Source of the DNA: a virus
Strand: one strand, 5' to 3'
Virus record (IMG/VR): IMGVR_UViG_3300034374_001520
Span: 1 to 20,782 of that record
Length of the DNA: 20,782 bases
Part shown: positions 12,022 through 20,584 of the stretch, in pieces
Position numbering within the stretch: position 1 is the stretch's first letter
How the letters are laid out: every line of letters begins with the position of its first letter
Translations under genes and position numbers: made by a program
Notes under the pieces: generated by a model
Databases searched by the model: none
What the model saw: only the letters and a program-made list of their open reading frames with translations
Told to the model about the DNA's origin: nothing

Positions 12022-12935
12022 TGGCAAATATATTACTCAGATCACCTTACTACGAATACAACACTCAAGCAGGTTCAGCAACAGCTACTATGGAGCTTTT
12101 CATAGATGGCACATTAAGATATACACTCTCAAAAGATGTAGATTCTGCTGAGGGAGCATTATTTGAAATCAGCGAGCTAGCAAGAGATTACTTAGACATA
12201 ACATTTGATGGAACATACACCTCTCAAGTGCTAACCGTTACAGGAGATATAAAGTTCTACGATTCTAGTGATGCACAGGTAGGTTCTACAGTTAGCTTCT
12301 CACATAAGGGATTTGATGGCTATGGAGAGTTTTTAGATGGTGCTAATCCTACTATAACATCAGCAAGTCTGCTGCAAAGTAACACAACAATGTACTGGCT
12401 AGAAGGACAAGCAGGAAGAATACCTGAAGAAAGCTCAGGAGCTATAAACTATTACTCTTTTGGATCATCAGATACTACAGCATCAGCAGGAGGACAGTCA
12501 GTAACTATAAAGAGAGTTTGCGAGGCTAGATACACACCTATCTTAGTGACCTTTGTAAACAAGTTTGGAGCATTGCAAGATATGTACTTCTTTAAAAAAT
12601 CTATAGAAAGTGTTAGTACTAGTTCAGAGACTTACAAGCGGTCTTTAGTTGATAGCACAGGGAGCTACTCTACTAACAAGCACTCAGTAAGAACTCTCAG
12701 AACCATAGGCACTCAGTCAATCACTATGAATACAGGCTATATGGATCAGGGAATGAATCCAGTATTAGAGCAGCTATTAATGTCTCAGCAAGTGTGGATG
12801 AATTATGAGTCTAATGTAACGCCTATTACAATTACAAGCAATCAGCTAACTTATAAAACTAGCGTCAATGATAAGCTAGTAGATTACACTATAACAGCTC
12901 AGATGGCTTTTAATCTTGCAAATGACCTCAGATAA
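12021..12935 (+). CDS. Tail structural protein
   Basis: This protein of 304 residues is rich in beta strands and in Thr/Ser, without membrane or coiled-coil parts. It has FIDGTLRYTLSKDVDSAEG near the start, a mid region ending RVCEARYTPILVTFVNKFGA and a C-terminal YTITAQMAFNLANDLR. I recall similar proteins directly before the very large tail protein in flavobacterial phages. It could be a tail tube or baseplate component. TAATG at the start and at the end couples it to both neighbours. Family name not known. Confidence 0.55.
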   Translation: MANILLRSPYYEYNTQAGSATATMELFIDGTLRYTLSKDVDSAEGALFEISELARDYLDITFDGTYTSQVLTVTGDIKFYDSSDAQVGSTVSFSHKGFDGYGEFLDGANPTITSASLLQSNTTMYWLEGQAGRIPEESSGAINYYSFGSSDTTASAGGQSVTIKRVCEARYTPILVTFVNKFGALQDMYFFKKSIESVSTSSETYKRSLVDSTGSYSTNKHSVRTLRTIGTQSITMNTGYMDQGMNPVLEQLLMSQQVWMNYESNVTPITITSNQLTYKTSVNDKLVDYTITAQMAFNLANDLR

Positions 12936-15900
12936 TGCAGACAATACAGCTATACATAGATGGACAAAGAGTAGATCTTTTTAAAGATGAGTCAGTAAGC
13001 ATAACTCAGACCATACAGAATGTAAAAGATATAGCTAAGGTATTTACTGATTTTAGTAAGACCTTTAATTTGCCTGCCTCAAGAACTAATAACAAGATAT
13101 TTCAGCACTATTATAACTACCACATAGATGATGGCTACGATGCTAGAAAGAAAGTATCAGCAAGAATCGATCTAAACAACAAAGAATTTAGAAAAGGAAA
13201 AATAAAGCTAGAAGGAGTAGATTTAAAAGAGGGTGAGCCACATACCTATAGAATTACTTTCTTTGGCAATACAGTCAATCTTAAAGACTTAGTAGGAGAA
13301 GATACATTAAGCTCTTTAGACTGGCTAAACAACTTCAATGCTACTTACAATGCAGCGACAGTAAAAACAGCTCTTACAGCAGGAATAGACAAAACTGTAG
13401 ATTCTGTTACATACACAGATGCTCTAGTAGCACCTTTGATTACACATACTACAAGATTATTTTATAACACAGCCTACTCTAATATAGCTTATCCTGATGA
13501 GAACTCAGGCAACTTATATCCTAATGGCACTACCTCTCCAACTATGCACGGAGTTTATTACGGAGAGCTAAAATATGCCATAGCAGTACATCTTATAGTA
13601 AAAGCAATAGAAGAGACATATAACATAAGATTCTCAGATGACTTCTTTGATAGCACAAATGACAGCTACTATGATTTGTATATGTGGCTACATAGAAAGA
13701 AAGGAGATGCCTTTGAGGAGGATGAACCAATAACAGAGCTAATAGATAACTTTACAGTAGATACATCTTCTATGAGTAAGGTGCTATTTCTACAATCTAG
13801 CTTTTTTATATTTGGATTAGTAGGTTCTCAGTCGCTTCCTTACACTCTTACAGTTAATAGTTCTACATCTAATCCTTACACAGTTATCATTAAAAAGGAT
13901 GGACAAGTATTTGCTCAGCAAAGTGTTACTAGTGGCAATAATGTTTTAACAGGATATTTGACTAACAGCTCATCAGGCTACTCTGTTTACATTCAGACAG
14001 ACACAGCTATGACAGTTACCTCTGTTACAGTAGAAATTACAGATCCTTACATCTCACAAAGTAATACTTATTCTACTAGCGGTTCTTCATCAATAACCAC
14101 TACAAGAAACTTCATTATAACAGAGCAGATTCCTAAGATAAAAGTAATAGACTTCCTTACAGGACTTTTTAAGATGTTTAATTTGACAGCTTACTATGAT
14201 GGGGAGACTATTGCAGTAAAAACTTTAGATGAGTACTATTCAGATTCTACTACGACTTGGGATATTACAGAGTATGTAGATAACACTCAAGGATCAGTAG
14301 ATATAGCCTTGCCTTTTAAAGAGGTAGATTTTAGCTATGAGGGATTAGGAACTAAACTAGCACTAAGACACGAGCAAGATAATAATCAAGGATGGGGTAC
14401 TACAGAATATAGAGGGGGAGATAACTATGATGCAGGAGGGGATGTGTACTCTGTGAAAGCTCCTTTTGAACACGTTAAATATGAGAGGCTAATTGATGGT
14501 GCTACTTCGTCAGCTACCTTTGTGCAAGTGGGCTGGTTTGTAGATGATAACAATGATCCTTACTATGGAAAGCCTTTGTTGTTTTATCCTATTTTAAATT
14601 CAGGTACTACGATACGATTCTTAGAAGATTCGACAAGCACCTACTCAGATATATCAGCCTATTTCATTCCATCTAATAGCGTTTCTTTAAATTCACTTAC
14701 AAGCACTAGAAACATTAACTATAATCTAGAGGTAAATGAGTACACAGCAGATACTAGCTTTTCAGGAACGTTATTTCAGCAGTATTATAGCAGCTATATT
14801 TCAGAAGTGTATAACAACAAGCTAAGACTCACTAAATATAAAGCATATTTGCCTCTTAAATTCTTGCTTAATTACAGCCTAGCAGATGAGGTGCAAGTCT
14901 TAGATAGAAAATACAGAATAAATAGCATACAAACTAACTTAGAAACAGGAGAGAGCGACTTAGAGCTGCTTAATATAATCACCTTTCCTCCTCCTCCTGA
15001 GCAATCAGTAGCAGCAGTAGCTACGACTAGTCAAACATCAGTTACACAAACCTCAGCAGTATTTAATGGGCAAGTAACAGATGAGGGCAATCCTGCATAT
15101 ACAGAGAGAGGATTTTACTGGAAAGTAGGCACAGGCACTCCAACAGCTTCTGATAATAAGCAAGTAGTAGCAGGAACAGATACTAATTCTTACTCATACA
15201 CTAATAGCTCACTATCAGCAGGCACTACTTACACCTACATAGCCTTTGCTACTAACTCTATAGGCACTTCCACAGGTGCTGCTATAACTTTTACTACATC
15301 AGCAGCTCTTAGTTTGCCAGTAGTTCAAACATCAGGCACATCTTCAGTTACTCAGACCTCTGCTAACTTCTTAGGATATGTATCAAGTGTGGGTAATCCT
15401 AACTATACAGTAAAGGGATTCTATTGGGTGCAAGGTACAGGCACACCTACTGCTAGTGATAACGTGGTGAATGTATCAGGAACATCATCAGGATCATATC
15501 AAACAAACGTTACAGGACTTAGCTCAGCTACTTCTTACTCTATTGTGGCTTTTGCTACTAACACTCAAGGAACAGCTACAGGCTCTAAGTTTACTTTTAC
15601 TACTGCTGCTAGCACTTATGCTCCATCAGTAACAACTAATGCAGCTACAGGAGTGGGAACAGGAGGAGCTACATTAAACGGAGACATCACAGACGTAGGT
15701 AATCCTAATTACACAGAGAAAGGCTTTGTTTACTTAGCAGGATCAGGAACACCTACTACAGCAAACACAAAAGTAACAGTATCAGGCACGTCATCAGGAG
15801 CGTATAGCACGATTATAAGCTCTCTTAGCTCATCTCAGCTATATTCCTATAGAGCGTATGCTATAAACACAGTAGGAACATCCTATGGAGCTACACAGAC

Positions 15901-16966
15901 CTTTACAACAGCCTCTGCGGTTACCTGTGATGGAGGTACGTTATACTTCCAAAACCATCAAATATCAGGAATCAATGCTACACTAGCAAATGGTACTTTG
16001 ACCTATGGCACAGGAGAGTGTGGTGATCCTATTAGTCCTCAATTAGAATTACTATTCACTAACAATGAAGGAGAGTGGGTATCTACTTCTCAGATTACTA
16101 GCTTGCAGTTATACGAGGGAGCAACAAATGTTACAAGCCAGTACACTATTGGTGCTACACTAACAGGAGATGTGATGAAGATTACGCTATCAGGCAACTT
16201 CCCTAGTGATACAAATGATGGAGACCACACCTATAGCTTCCACATTACAGCTTACAATGTAACATCTTATACTACAACTATAACACTACCTACTGCTAGT
16301 GATGTAGAGAATAGCTCATTAACAGTTACTCCTGATACATCAGCTTCTTATCCTGCTTCTAAGACAGATACAGATTACAATGTATCTACTTTATATCCTA
16401 GAGGTGAGGTAGGAGATGCTTACAGATACACTTTGACATACACAGCAGATTCAGGATTTGAGTGGACAGGCTTAGGAAACATAACAAGCCCTACAGTTAG
16501 TCCATCAGGTACAGGGGTGTCAGCAACGGCAAGCTCATATACTAGCACAACACTTACAGTAATTATAAGTGGCACTATTCAGTCTAGCGATAAGTCAGCT
16601 ACTGTAGCTTACACAGGTAGTCCTATAGCTGATGCTGCCACATCAGTAAGTCAGATTAGATATAAATTATCAAGCGGATCAACTTGGATAACAGTTACTA
16701 CTCCTAGAGCTATTCAAGTTAATGAGAACACTTCTTATGATATTGAGGTAACAGCTAATGGAGCATACTATGTAAGCTATCAAAATAGCACACTCGTTGC
16801 ATCATTATCTCCAACAGTAAACGACACAGGAGATGTTATGGTACATACCTTAGTAACAAATAATGGCTTAGTAGGAGGTGGTGATTTGACAGGACAATTC
16901 TTGATTTATCCTAGAGGTAGTGTTACTCTACTATCAGGAGTAAGATTAGATTTTATAGATTCATAA
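12935..16966 (+). CDS. Large tail protein with three FN3-like repeats, likely receptor-binding
   Basis: This protein of 1343 residues has an N-terminal part (1-260) containing VFTDFSKTFNLPASRTNNKI and FGNTVNLKDLVGEDTLSSLD, the usual start of a large tail or baseplate protein in these phages. Residues 260-680 are beta-rich. After a proline linker (FPPPPEQ, about residue 688) come three repeats of about 95 residues (696-994), each with NP.YT..GF.......GTPT, a V.G....Y segment and FTT at the end. The remaining 350 residues are Ser/Thr-rich with glycine, suggesting an exposed tip. Repeats like these occur in Bacteroidetes surface proteins. Binding to the host surface is inferred; the tail location comes from context. 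Confidence 0.7.
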   Translation: MQTIQLYIDGQRVDLFKDESVSITQTIQNVKDIAKVFTDFSKTFNLPASRTNNKIFQHYYNYHIDDGYDARKKVSARIDLNNKEFRKGKIKLEGVDLKEGEPHTYRITFFGNTVNLKDLVGEDTLSSLDWLNNFNATYNAATVKTALTAGIDKTVDSVTYTDALVAPLITHTTRLFYNTAYSNIAYPDENSGNLYPNGTTSPTMHGVYYGELKYAIAVHLIVKAIEETYNIRFSDDFFDSTNDSYYDLYMWLHRKKGDAFEEDEPITELIDNFTVDTSSMSKVLFLQSSFFIFGLVGSQSLPYTLTVNSSTSNPYTVIIKKDGQVFAQQSVTSGNNVLTGYLTNSSSGYSVYIQTDTAMTVTSVTVEITDPYISQSNTYSTSGSSSITTTRNFIITEQIPKIKVIDFLTGLFKMFNLTAYYDGETIAVKTLDEYYSDSTTTWDITEYVDNTQGSVDIALPFKEVDFSYEGLGTKLALRHEQDNNQGWGTTEYRGGDNYDAGGDVYSVKAPFEHVKYERLIDGATSSATFVQVGWFVDDNNDPYYGKPLLFYPILNSGTTIRFLEDSTSTYSDISAYFIPSNSVSLNSLTSTRNINYNLEVNEYTADTSFSGTLFQQYYSSYISEVYNNKLRLTKYKAYLPLKFLLNYSLADEVQVLDRKYRINSIQTNLETGESDLELLNIITFPPPPEQSVAAVATTSQTSVTQTSAVFNGQVTDEGNPAYTERGFYWKVGTGTPTASDNKQVVAGTDTNSYSYTNSSLSAGTTYTYIAFATNSIGTSTGAAITFTTSAALSLPVVQTSGTSSVTQTSANFLGYVSSVGNPNYTVKGFYWVQGTGTPTASDNVVNVSGTSSGSYQTNVTGLSSATSYSIVAFATNTQGTATGSKFTFTTAASTYAPSVTTNAATGVGTGGATLNGDITDVGNPNYTEKGFVYLAGSGTPTTANTKVTVSGTSSGAYSTIISSLSSSQLYSYRAYAINTVGTSYGATQTFTTASAVTCDGGTLYFQNHQISGINATLANGTLTYGTGECGDPISPQLELLFTNNEGEWVSTSQITSLQLYEGATNVTSQYTIGATLTGDVMKITLSGNFPSDTNDGDHTYSFHITAYNVTSYTTTITLPTASDVENSSLTVTPDTSASYPASKTDTDYNVSTLYPRGEVGDAYRYTLTYTADSGFEWTGLGNITSPTVSPSGTGVSATASSYTSTTLTVIISGTIQSSDKSATVAYTGSPIADAATSVSQIRYKLSSGSTWITVTTPRAIQVNENTSYDIEVTANGAYYVSYQNSTLVASLSPTVNDTGDVMVHTLVTNNGLVGGGDLTGQFLIYPRGSVTLLSGVRLDFIDS
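15021..15915 (+). repeat. Three tandem FN3-like repeats within the large tail protein
   Basis: The units are roughly 15021-15300, 15316-15606 and 15622-15915. Each codes for a TS-type start, GNPxYTxxGF, GTPT, a Gly/Ser turn, an xxYAxN/FATN strand and a closing FTT. The copies differ in codons, so they are old duplications rather than recent copies. Confidence 0.75.
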
Positions 16967-16967
16967 T

Positions 16968-17120
16968 ATGTTAGAAAATATATTAGAACTGCTACGGCAC
17001 GTTAATGGAGAGACAGAGAATATCAGAATAGCACAAGGAAAGTATCTTTTGCCTGATGGTTTTAAAATGGTATACAGACAAGTTAAAAAGGAATATAAAT
17101 GGCACAAAAGTATCAAATAG
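16968..17120 (+). CDS. Small hypothetical protein (50 aa)
   Basis: This 50-residue frame starts one base after the TAA of the large tail gene and overlaps the tape measure gene by 22 nt. It begins MLENILELLRHVNGETENIR and contains KYLLPDGFKMVYRQVKKEYK. It is charged and amphipathic. The tight packing between two structural genes supports it as real; its role is unknown. Confidence 0.55.
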   Translation: MLENILELLRHVNGETENIRIAQGKYLLPDGFKMVYRQVKKEYKWHKSIK

Positions 17121-18712
17121 AAATTGATGTAGATTCTAGATCCTTAGGGGAGTTAGAAGATATGTTACAAGATGTTAATGAAGAGTTAAAAGACTTAGAC
17201 AGGAATAGTGATGCTTTTAAAGAGGCTGCTGCTAAATCTCAAATACTAAGCAAAGAAATTGAAAAAATCAACAATGAGATAGAGGGTTTTGATCTAGAGG
17301 ACAAAATAATGGCAGCAGATGGAGCTGCTAAAGTTTTTGGAGGATCACTCTCTGCTGTTGTCGGCACGTTGGGTACACTAGGTATAGAATCGGAGGCATT
17401 TGGTGAATTTGAAGAAAAGGCTGCCTCTGCTATTGCTGTAGGGTTAGGTATTAAAGATGTATCAGAGGGATTTGGTCAGCTTAGAATAGCTATTGCTAAA
17501 TCAGGGGGAGCATCTAAGTTATTTGGCATAACAACAAAAAAGGCATTAATAGCTACAGGTATAGGTGCTTTTGTAGTCGCAATAGGAAGTATAGTTGCTT
17601 ATTGGGATGAAATTAACGCTGCAGTAAAAAGGTTTGGGCAAAACGTGCCTTTTGTTGGTAAAGCTATAGAGTTAATTCAAGATAGTTTTAATTCACTTTA
17701 TGATGCTGCTAAGCCTGTATTGCAATTTTTAGGCATATTGCCTAGTGAGGCGGAAGAGGCACAAAAGAAAATAGCAGAAACTAGTTCAAAGACTATAAGA
17801 GAACTACAAAGAGAAATAGCATTAGCTCAAGCAAGAGGAGATTCAGAGAGAGAACTGTTCAAGCTTAGAGAAAAATTATTACAAGAAGAACTTTCAATGC
17901 TAGAAAGAGGTAATGCTGAGAAAGATGAAATATATAAAAAAGAAACAGAGTTACTTGCATTGCAATTAGCTGAGCAAAAAAGATTAAGAGAGGAGTCTGA
18001 ACAAACTGTAGTTAGAGAAAAGGTAAATACAGTAAATGCTATTAAAACTACAGCAGATGAAGAGGTAAAAACTGAAGGAATAAAAACTCAACAAATAAGC
18101 ATATTTAATAAAGCAGCACACGATCAAAACGCACAAATGCTCTTAGATCAAATAGATGCACAAGCTCAACTAGATGCAGCACGACAAAACTCACTTAACA
18201 ATATTATTGCAATAGCAGGTACTGAAAGCAGAGTAGGCAGGGCGGCATTAATAGCTAAACAAGTGCTATCTGCTCAAGAAATGATAATAAATGCTAAAAA
18301 AACTTTAAGTAATATAGCATCGAGTTCAGCAGAAGCAGGTGTATCTACAGCAACAGGATTTGCTCAGACATTAAAAGCTGGTTTCCCTCAAAACATTCCA
18401 TTGTTAATAGCTTATGCAGCACAAGCTTATAGTATTGGCGCAAGCATTGCATCTGCTATAGGTAAAGCAAAAAGCAGTGTTGGAGCGGCAGGCGGTGGTG
18501 TCAATATTCCTAGTATGAGTACTATATCTGCACCTACAGCATCAGCACCACAAGCACCTGCCTTTAATGTAGTGGGAGCATCAGGTATGAATCAGCTTGC
18601 AGAGGGGATAGCAGGCGCACAAGCTAGACCACAGAGAGCCTATGTAGTAGCTAATGATGTTACAACAGCTCAGGGTATGGATAGAAACATAGTAGAAGGT
18701 GCTAGTATTTAA
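17099..18712 (+). CDS. Tape measure protein
   Basis: This protein of 537 residues starts with a coiled-coil region (DMLQDVNEELKDLDRNSDAF onwards), has Ala/Gly-rich hydrophobic helices (including IGAFVVAIGSIVAYW), a long charged coil (REIALAQARGDSERELFKLR onwards) and a Gly/Ala-rich tail ending YVVANDVTTAQGMDRNIVEG. The layout and the conserved-looking C-terminus fit tape measure proteins of flavobacterial phages, which set tail length and are ejected with the DNA. If the usual ratio (about 0.15 nm per residue) holds, the tail would be near 80 nm. It ends the tail unit; its stop is followed by the second CGTTATATA region. Confidence 0.8.
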   Translation: MAQKYQIEIDVDSRSLGELEDMLQDVNEELKDLDRNSDAFKEAAAKSQILSKEIEKINNEIEGFDLEDKIMAADGAAKVFGGSLSAVVGTLGTLGIESEAFGEFEEKAASAIAVGLGIKDVSEGFGQLRIAIAKSGGASKLFGITTKKALIATGIGAFVVAIGSIVAYWDEINAAVKRFGQNVPFVGKAIELIQDSFNSLYDAAKPVLQFLGILPSEAEEAQKKIAETSSKTIRELQREIALAQARGDSERELFKLREKLLQEELSMLERGNAEKDEIYKKETELLALQLAEQKRLREESEQTVVREKVNTVNAIKTTADEEVKTEGIKTQQISIFNKAAHDQNAQMLLDQIDAQAQLDAARQNSLNNIIAIAGTESRVGRAALIAKQVLSAQEMIINAKKTLSNIASSSAEAGVSTATGFAQTLKAGFPQNIPLLIAYAAQAYSIGASIASAIGKAKSSVGAAGGGVNIPSMSTISAPTASAPQAPAFNVVGASGMNQLAEGIAGAQARPQRAYVVANDVTTAQGMDRNIVEGASI

Positions 18713-18747
18713 AATGCAAAACATTAAGATATAAACGTTATATAATT
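18711..18747 (+). promoter_or_regulatory. Late-promoter-like element, copy 2 (two-box)
   Basis: AAAATGCAAAA (18711-18721) and CGTTATATA (18736-18744) are separated by 14 nt, and the ATG follows at 18748. The first box overlaps the last base of the tape measure stop codon region. The spacing from the first box to TTATATA is about 16 nt, like -35 to -10. The same two boxes with equal spacing occur at 20548 and 20573. Confidence 0.65.
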
Positions 18748-19650
18748 ATGAGAATAGTAGAGCTTATCTTAGACGAGGATCAAGAGATGGCAGGAATCGA
18801 AGCCATTTCAGTAGTAGAGAATCCTGCAATAGAAGAGGACTTCATAGCTTTAAAAGCAGAAGAGATAAAACTAGCGGAAGTATCAAGTGAGAAAAGAATC
18901 CTTATGGGTGCTTTATTGATACCTAACAAGCCTATATATAGAAGATCAGGAGAAGATGAATATTACATATACTTTTCAAAAGATACTGTCTTAAAAGCCT
19001 CTCAAATGTATTTAATGAAAGGCAATCAGAATAACTCAACGCTAGAGCATCAATATGAATTATCAGGACTTAGCTTAGTAGAGTCTTGGATAGTAGAAGA
19101 TGAGGTACACGATAAGAGCAGAAAATATGGAATGAATGTTCCTATTGGCACTTGGATGGGTACTGTCAAAGTTAATAACTCTGATGTGTGGGAGAACTAT
19201 GTTAAAACAGGAAAAGTAAAAGGCTTCTCTATTGAGGGTTACTTTGCAGACAAAATGGAAAGACCTCAAGATAATGTAGGGATGAGCAAAGAAGAGCTAG
19301 AAGCAAATAGCCTTATAGAGCAAATTAAAGCCATTTTAAGAGAAGAACTCGAATCATATACAGATTATCCTGAATCAGCTTCAAACAACGCTAAGAAAGC
19401 CTTAGAATGGGCAGAAAAGAATGGATGGGGAGATTGTGGAGAGGCTACTGGAAAGCAAAGAGCAAACCAATTAGCTAACAAAGAGCCGATCTCAAGAGAC
19501 ACGATTGCTAGAATGGCATCTTTTAAGAGACATCAGCAAAACAAAGACGTTCCTTATTCAGAAGGATGCGGAGGTCTTATGTGGGATGCGTGGGGTGGCA
19601 CTAGCGGAGTAGAATGGGCAATCAATAAGCTAAAAGAAATAGATGGCTAA
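18748..19650 (+). CDS. XkdF-like prohead protease with C-terminal conserved domain
   Basis: This protein of 300 residues starts MRIVELILDEDQEMAGIEAI and has an S78-type serine protease core: H101 in NSTLEHQ, the nearby LVESWIVEDEVHD, and S161 in KGFSIEGYF, as in XkdF-like phage prohead proteases that cut scaffold and capsid proteins. A second conserved part (about 204-300) begins YTDYPESASNNAKKALEWAE and contains GKQRANQLAN, TIARMASFKRHQ and GGLMWDAWGGTSGVEW; this domain occurs at the ends of various phage head proteins. The two parts are linked by a coil. It heads the protease unit behind a CGTTATATA element and overlaps the next gene by 8 nt. Confidence 0.8.
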   Translation: MRIVELILDEDQEMAGIEAISVVENPAIEEDFIALKAEEIKLAEVSSEKRILMGALLIPNKPIYRRSGEDEYYIYFSKDTVLKASQMYLMKGNQNNSTLEHQYELSGLSLVESWIVEDEVHDKSRKYGMNVPIGTWMGTVKVNNSDVWENYVKTGKVKGFSIEGYFADKMERPQDNVGMSKEELEANSLIEQIKAILREELESYTDYPESASNNAKKALEWAEKNGWGDCGEATGKQRANQLANKEPISRDTIARMASFKRHQQNKDVPYSEGCGGLMWDAWGGTSGVEWAINKLKEIDG

Positions 19651-19777
19651 GATTCAAATATCAAACTATAGAAAAAAGCCAAAGGTTAGCAGACCTAATG
19701 TTCACGCTAAAACTAAGATGAGCAAACTAAAATCAAGCAAGAGCTATAAGAAACTATACAGAGGACAAGGTAGATGA
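19643..19777 (+). CDS. Small basic protein (44 aa)
   Basis: The 44 residues include MAKIQISNYRKKPKVSRPNV and a KLKSSKSYKKLYRGQGR ending. It is strongly basic with little hydrophobic content, so it could bind DNA or an acidic partner inside the head. I recall close relatives (HAKTK.SKLKSSK.YKK.YRGQGR) in many flavobacterial phages. It starts in the last codons of the protease and its TGA overlaps the next ATG. Confidence 0.7.
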   Translation: MAKIQISNYRKKPKVSRPNVHAKTKMSKLKSSKSYKKLYRGQGR

Positions 19778-20403
19778 TTAAAAACACTTCATATAAAGTA
19801 CAAGCAGACGTAGATAGCGAAGAAGTAAGACTCCAATACCAAATAGAGGAGGGTGCTTATGTTACTACTTCTACAGGAGTGTGGACTGTGTGGAATGGAG
19901 ATTGGAGAAAGATATATCCTCAGTCAGGAGCAGGATCAGGATTAGGATGGGGTAGATATATAGATACAGAGTACACAGAGGTAAGTCCATTATCTTTAGC
20001 TGCCGACACTTTAACTGTATTGCCAAACAATAAAGATAGCGTAATAACAAGCGATCCTTCTGTTGATTATTATGAGAATGGTGCTAATCAAAAAATAAAA
20101 GGAGACAACTTAAATGATGTTTTTATAATTACTATAGAATGGAAAGCACAAGCTCCTAATGCTAATCAAACTCACTTAAACTTATCAATACAGAATGGTG
20201 GCGGTATTATTGAAAATTTAGATATTGCCTTAGCATATGTAAAGGGCAATTCAGAAACACAGGTGTTTCATAATGTTTTTCAGTATTACATAGATCAAAA
20301 TTTCATAGATAATGGTGCTTCATTATATATACAGTCTCACGGAGGAACTTCTACTGTGTGGGATATAGAATATTTCATTCAAAAAACTCAAAGCTATGCC
20401 TAA
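19774..20403 (+). CDS. Hypothetical structural protein, possible head decoration or fibre
   Basis: This protein of 209 residues is beta-rich, with many aromatic and Gly residues: GVWTVWNGDWRKIYPQSGAG near the start, then a jelly-roll-like region (NQTHLNLSIQNGGGIIENLD) and YYIDQNFIDNGASLYIQSHG near the end. No signal or membrane segment is seen. It lies among head genes between protease and scaffold-like genes, which suggests a head surface protein. I recall similar proteins in flavobacterial phages, but the function is unknown. It overlaps the previous and the next small gene. Confidence 0.55.
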   Translation: MIKNTSYKVQADVDSEEVRLQYQIEEGAYVTTSTGVWTVWNGDWRKIYPQSGAGSGLGWGRYIDTEYTEVSPLSLAADTLTVLPNNKDSVITSDPSVDYYENGANQKIKGDNLNDVFIITIEWKAQAPNANQTHLNLSIQNGGGIIENLDIALAYVKGNSETQVFHNVFQYYIDQNFIDNGASLYIQSHGGTSTVWDIEYFIQKTQSYA

Positions 20404-20548
20404 ACACGACAACAAAACCCCTAGTAGAACATCACCTAAAGGAAGCAAGAGAGGCTGCCTTTGCAAAGACTCTAACACATATTCTAGCAAGTGCTGTGAT
20501 GGCTCTTTGTGGGCGCAGGGAATAGGTAACATCTACGGAAATAACTAA
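20396..20548 (+). CDS. Small Cys-rich basic protein (50 aa)
   Basis: The 50 residues include RTSPKGSKRGCLCKDSNTYS and SKCCDGSLWAQGIGNIYGNN. Four Cys in the pattern CLC...KCCDGS, with a basic N-terminus, recur in small proteins of flavobacterial phages and marine virus genomes, as I recall. A metal site is possible. It starts inside the preceding gene's last codons. Its stop codon touches the AAAATGCAAAA box of the next unit. Confidence 0.7.
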   Translation: MPKHDNKTPSRTSPKGSKRGCLCKDSNTYSSKCCDGSLWAQGIGNIYGNN

Positions 20549-20584
20549 AAATGCAAAATACTAATTAATAATCGTTATATAAAT
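20548..20584 (+). promoter_or_regulatory. Late-promoter-like element, copy 3 (two-box)
   Basis: AAAATGCAAAA (20548-20558), 14 nt, then CGTTATATA (20573-20581), and the ATG at 20585. The length from the first box to the ATG is the same as in copy 2, while the 14-nt interior differs between them. It would drive the scaffold and probably the capsid gene. Confidence 0.65.

Noticed and set aside
12021-12935. Portal protein candidate
   Set aside because: Size and beta-rich, Thr/Ser-rich composition do not fit a portal, and no portal-like helices are seen; tail structural protein is a better call.
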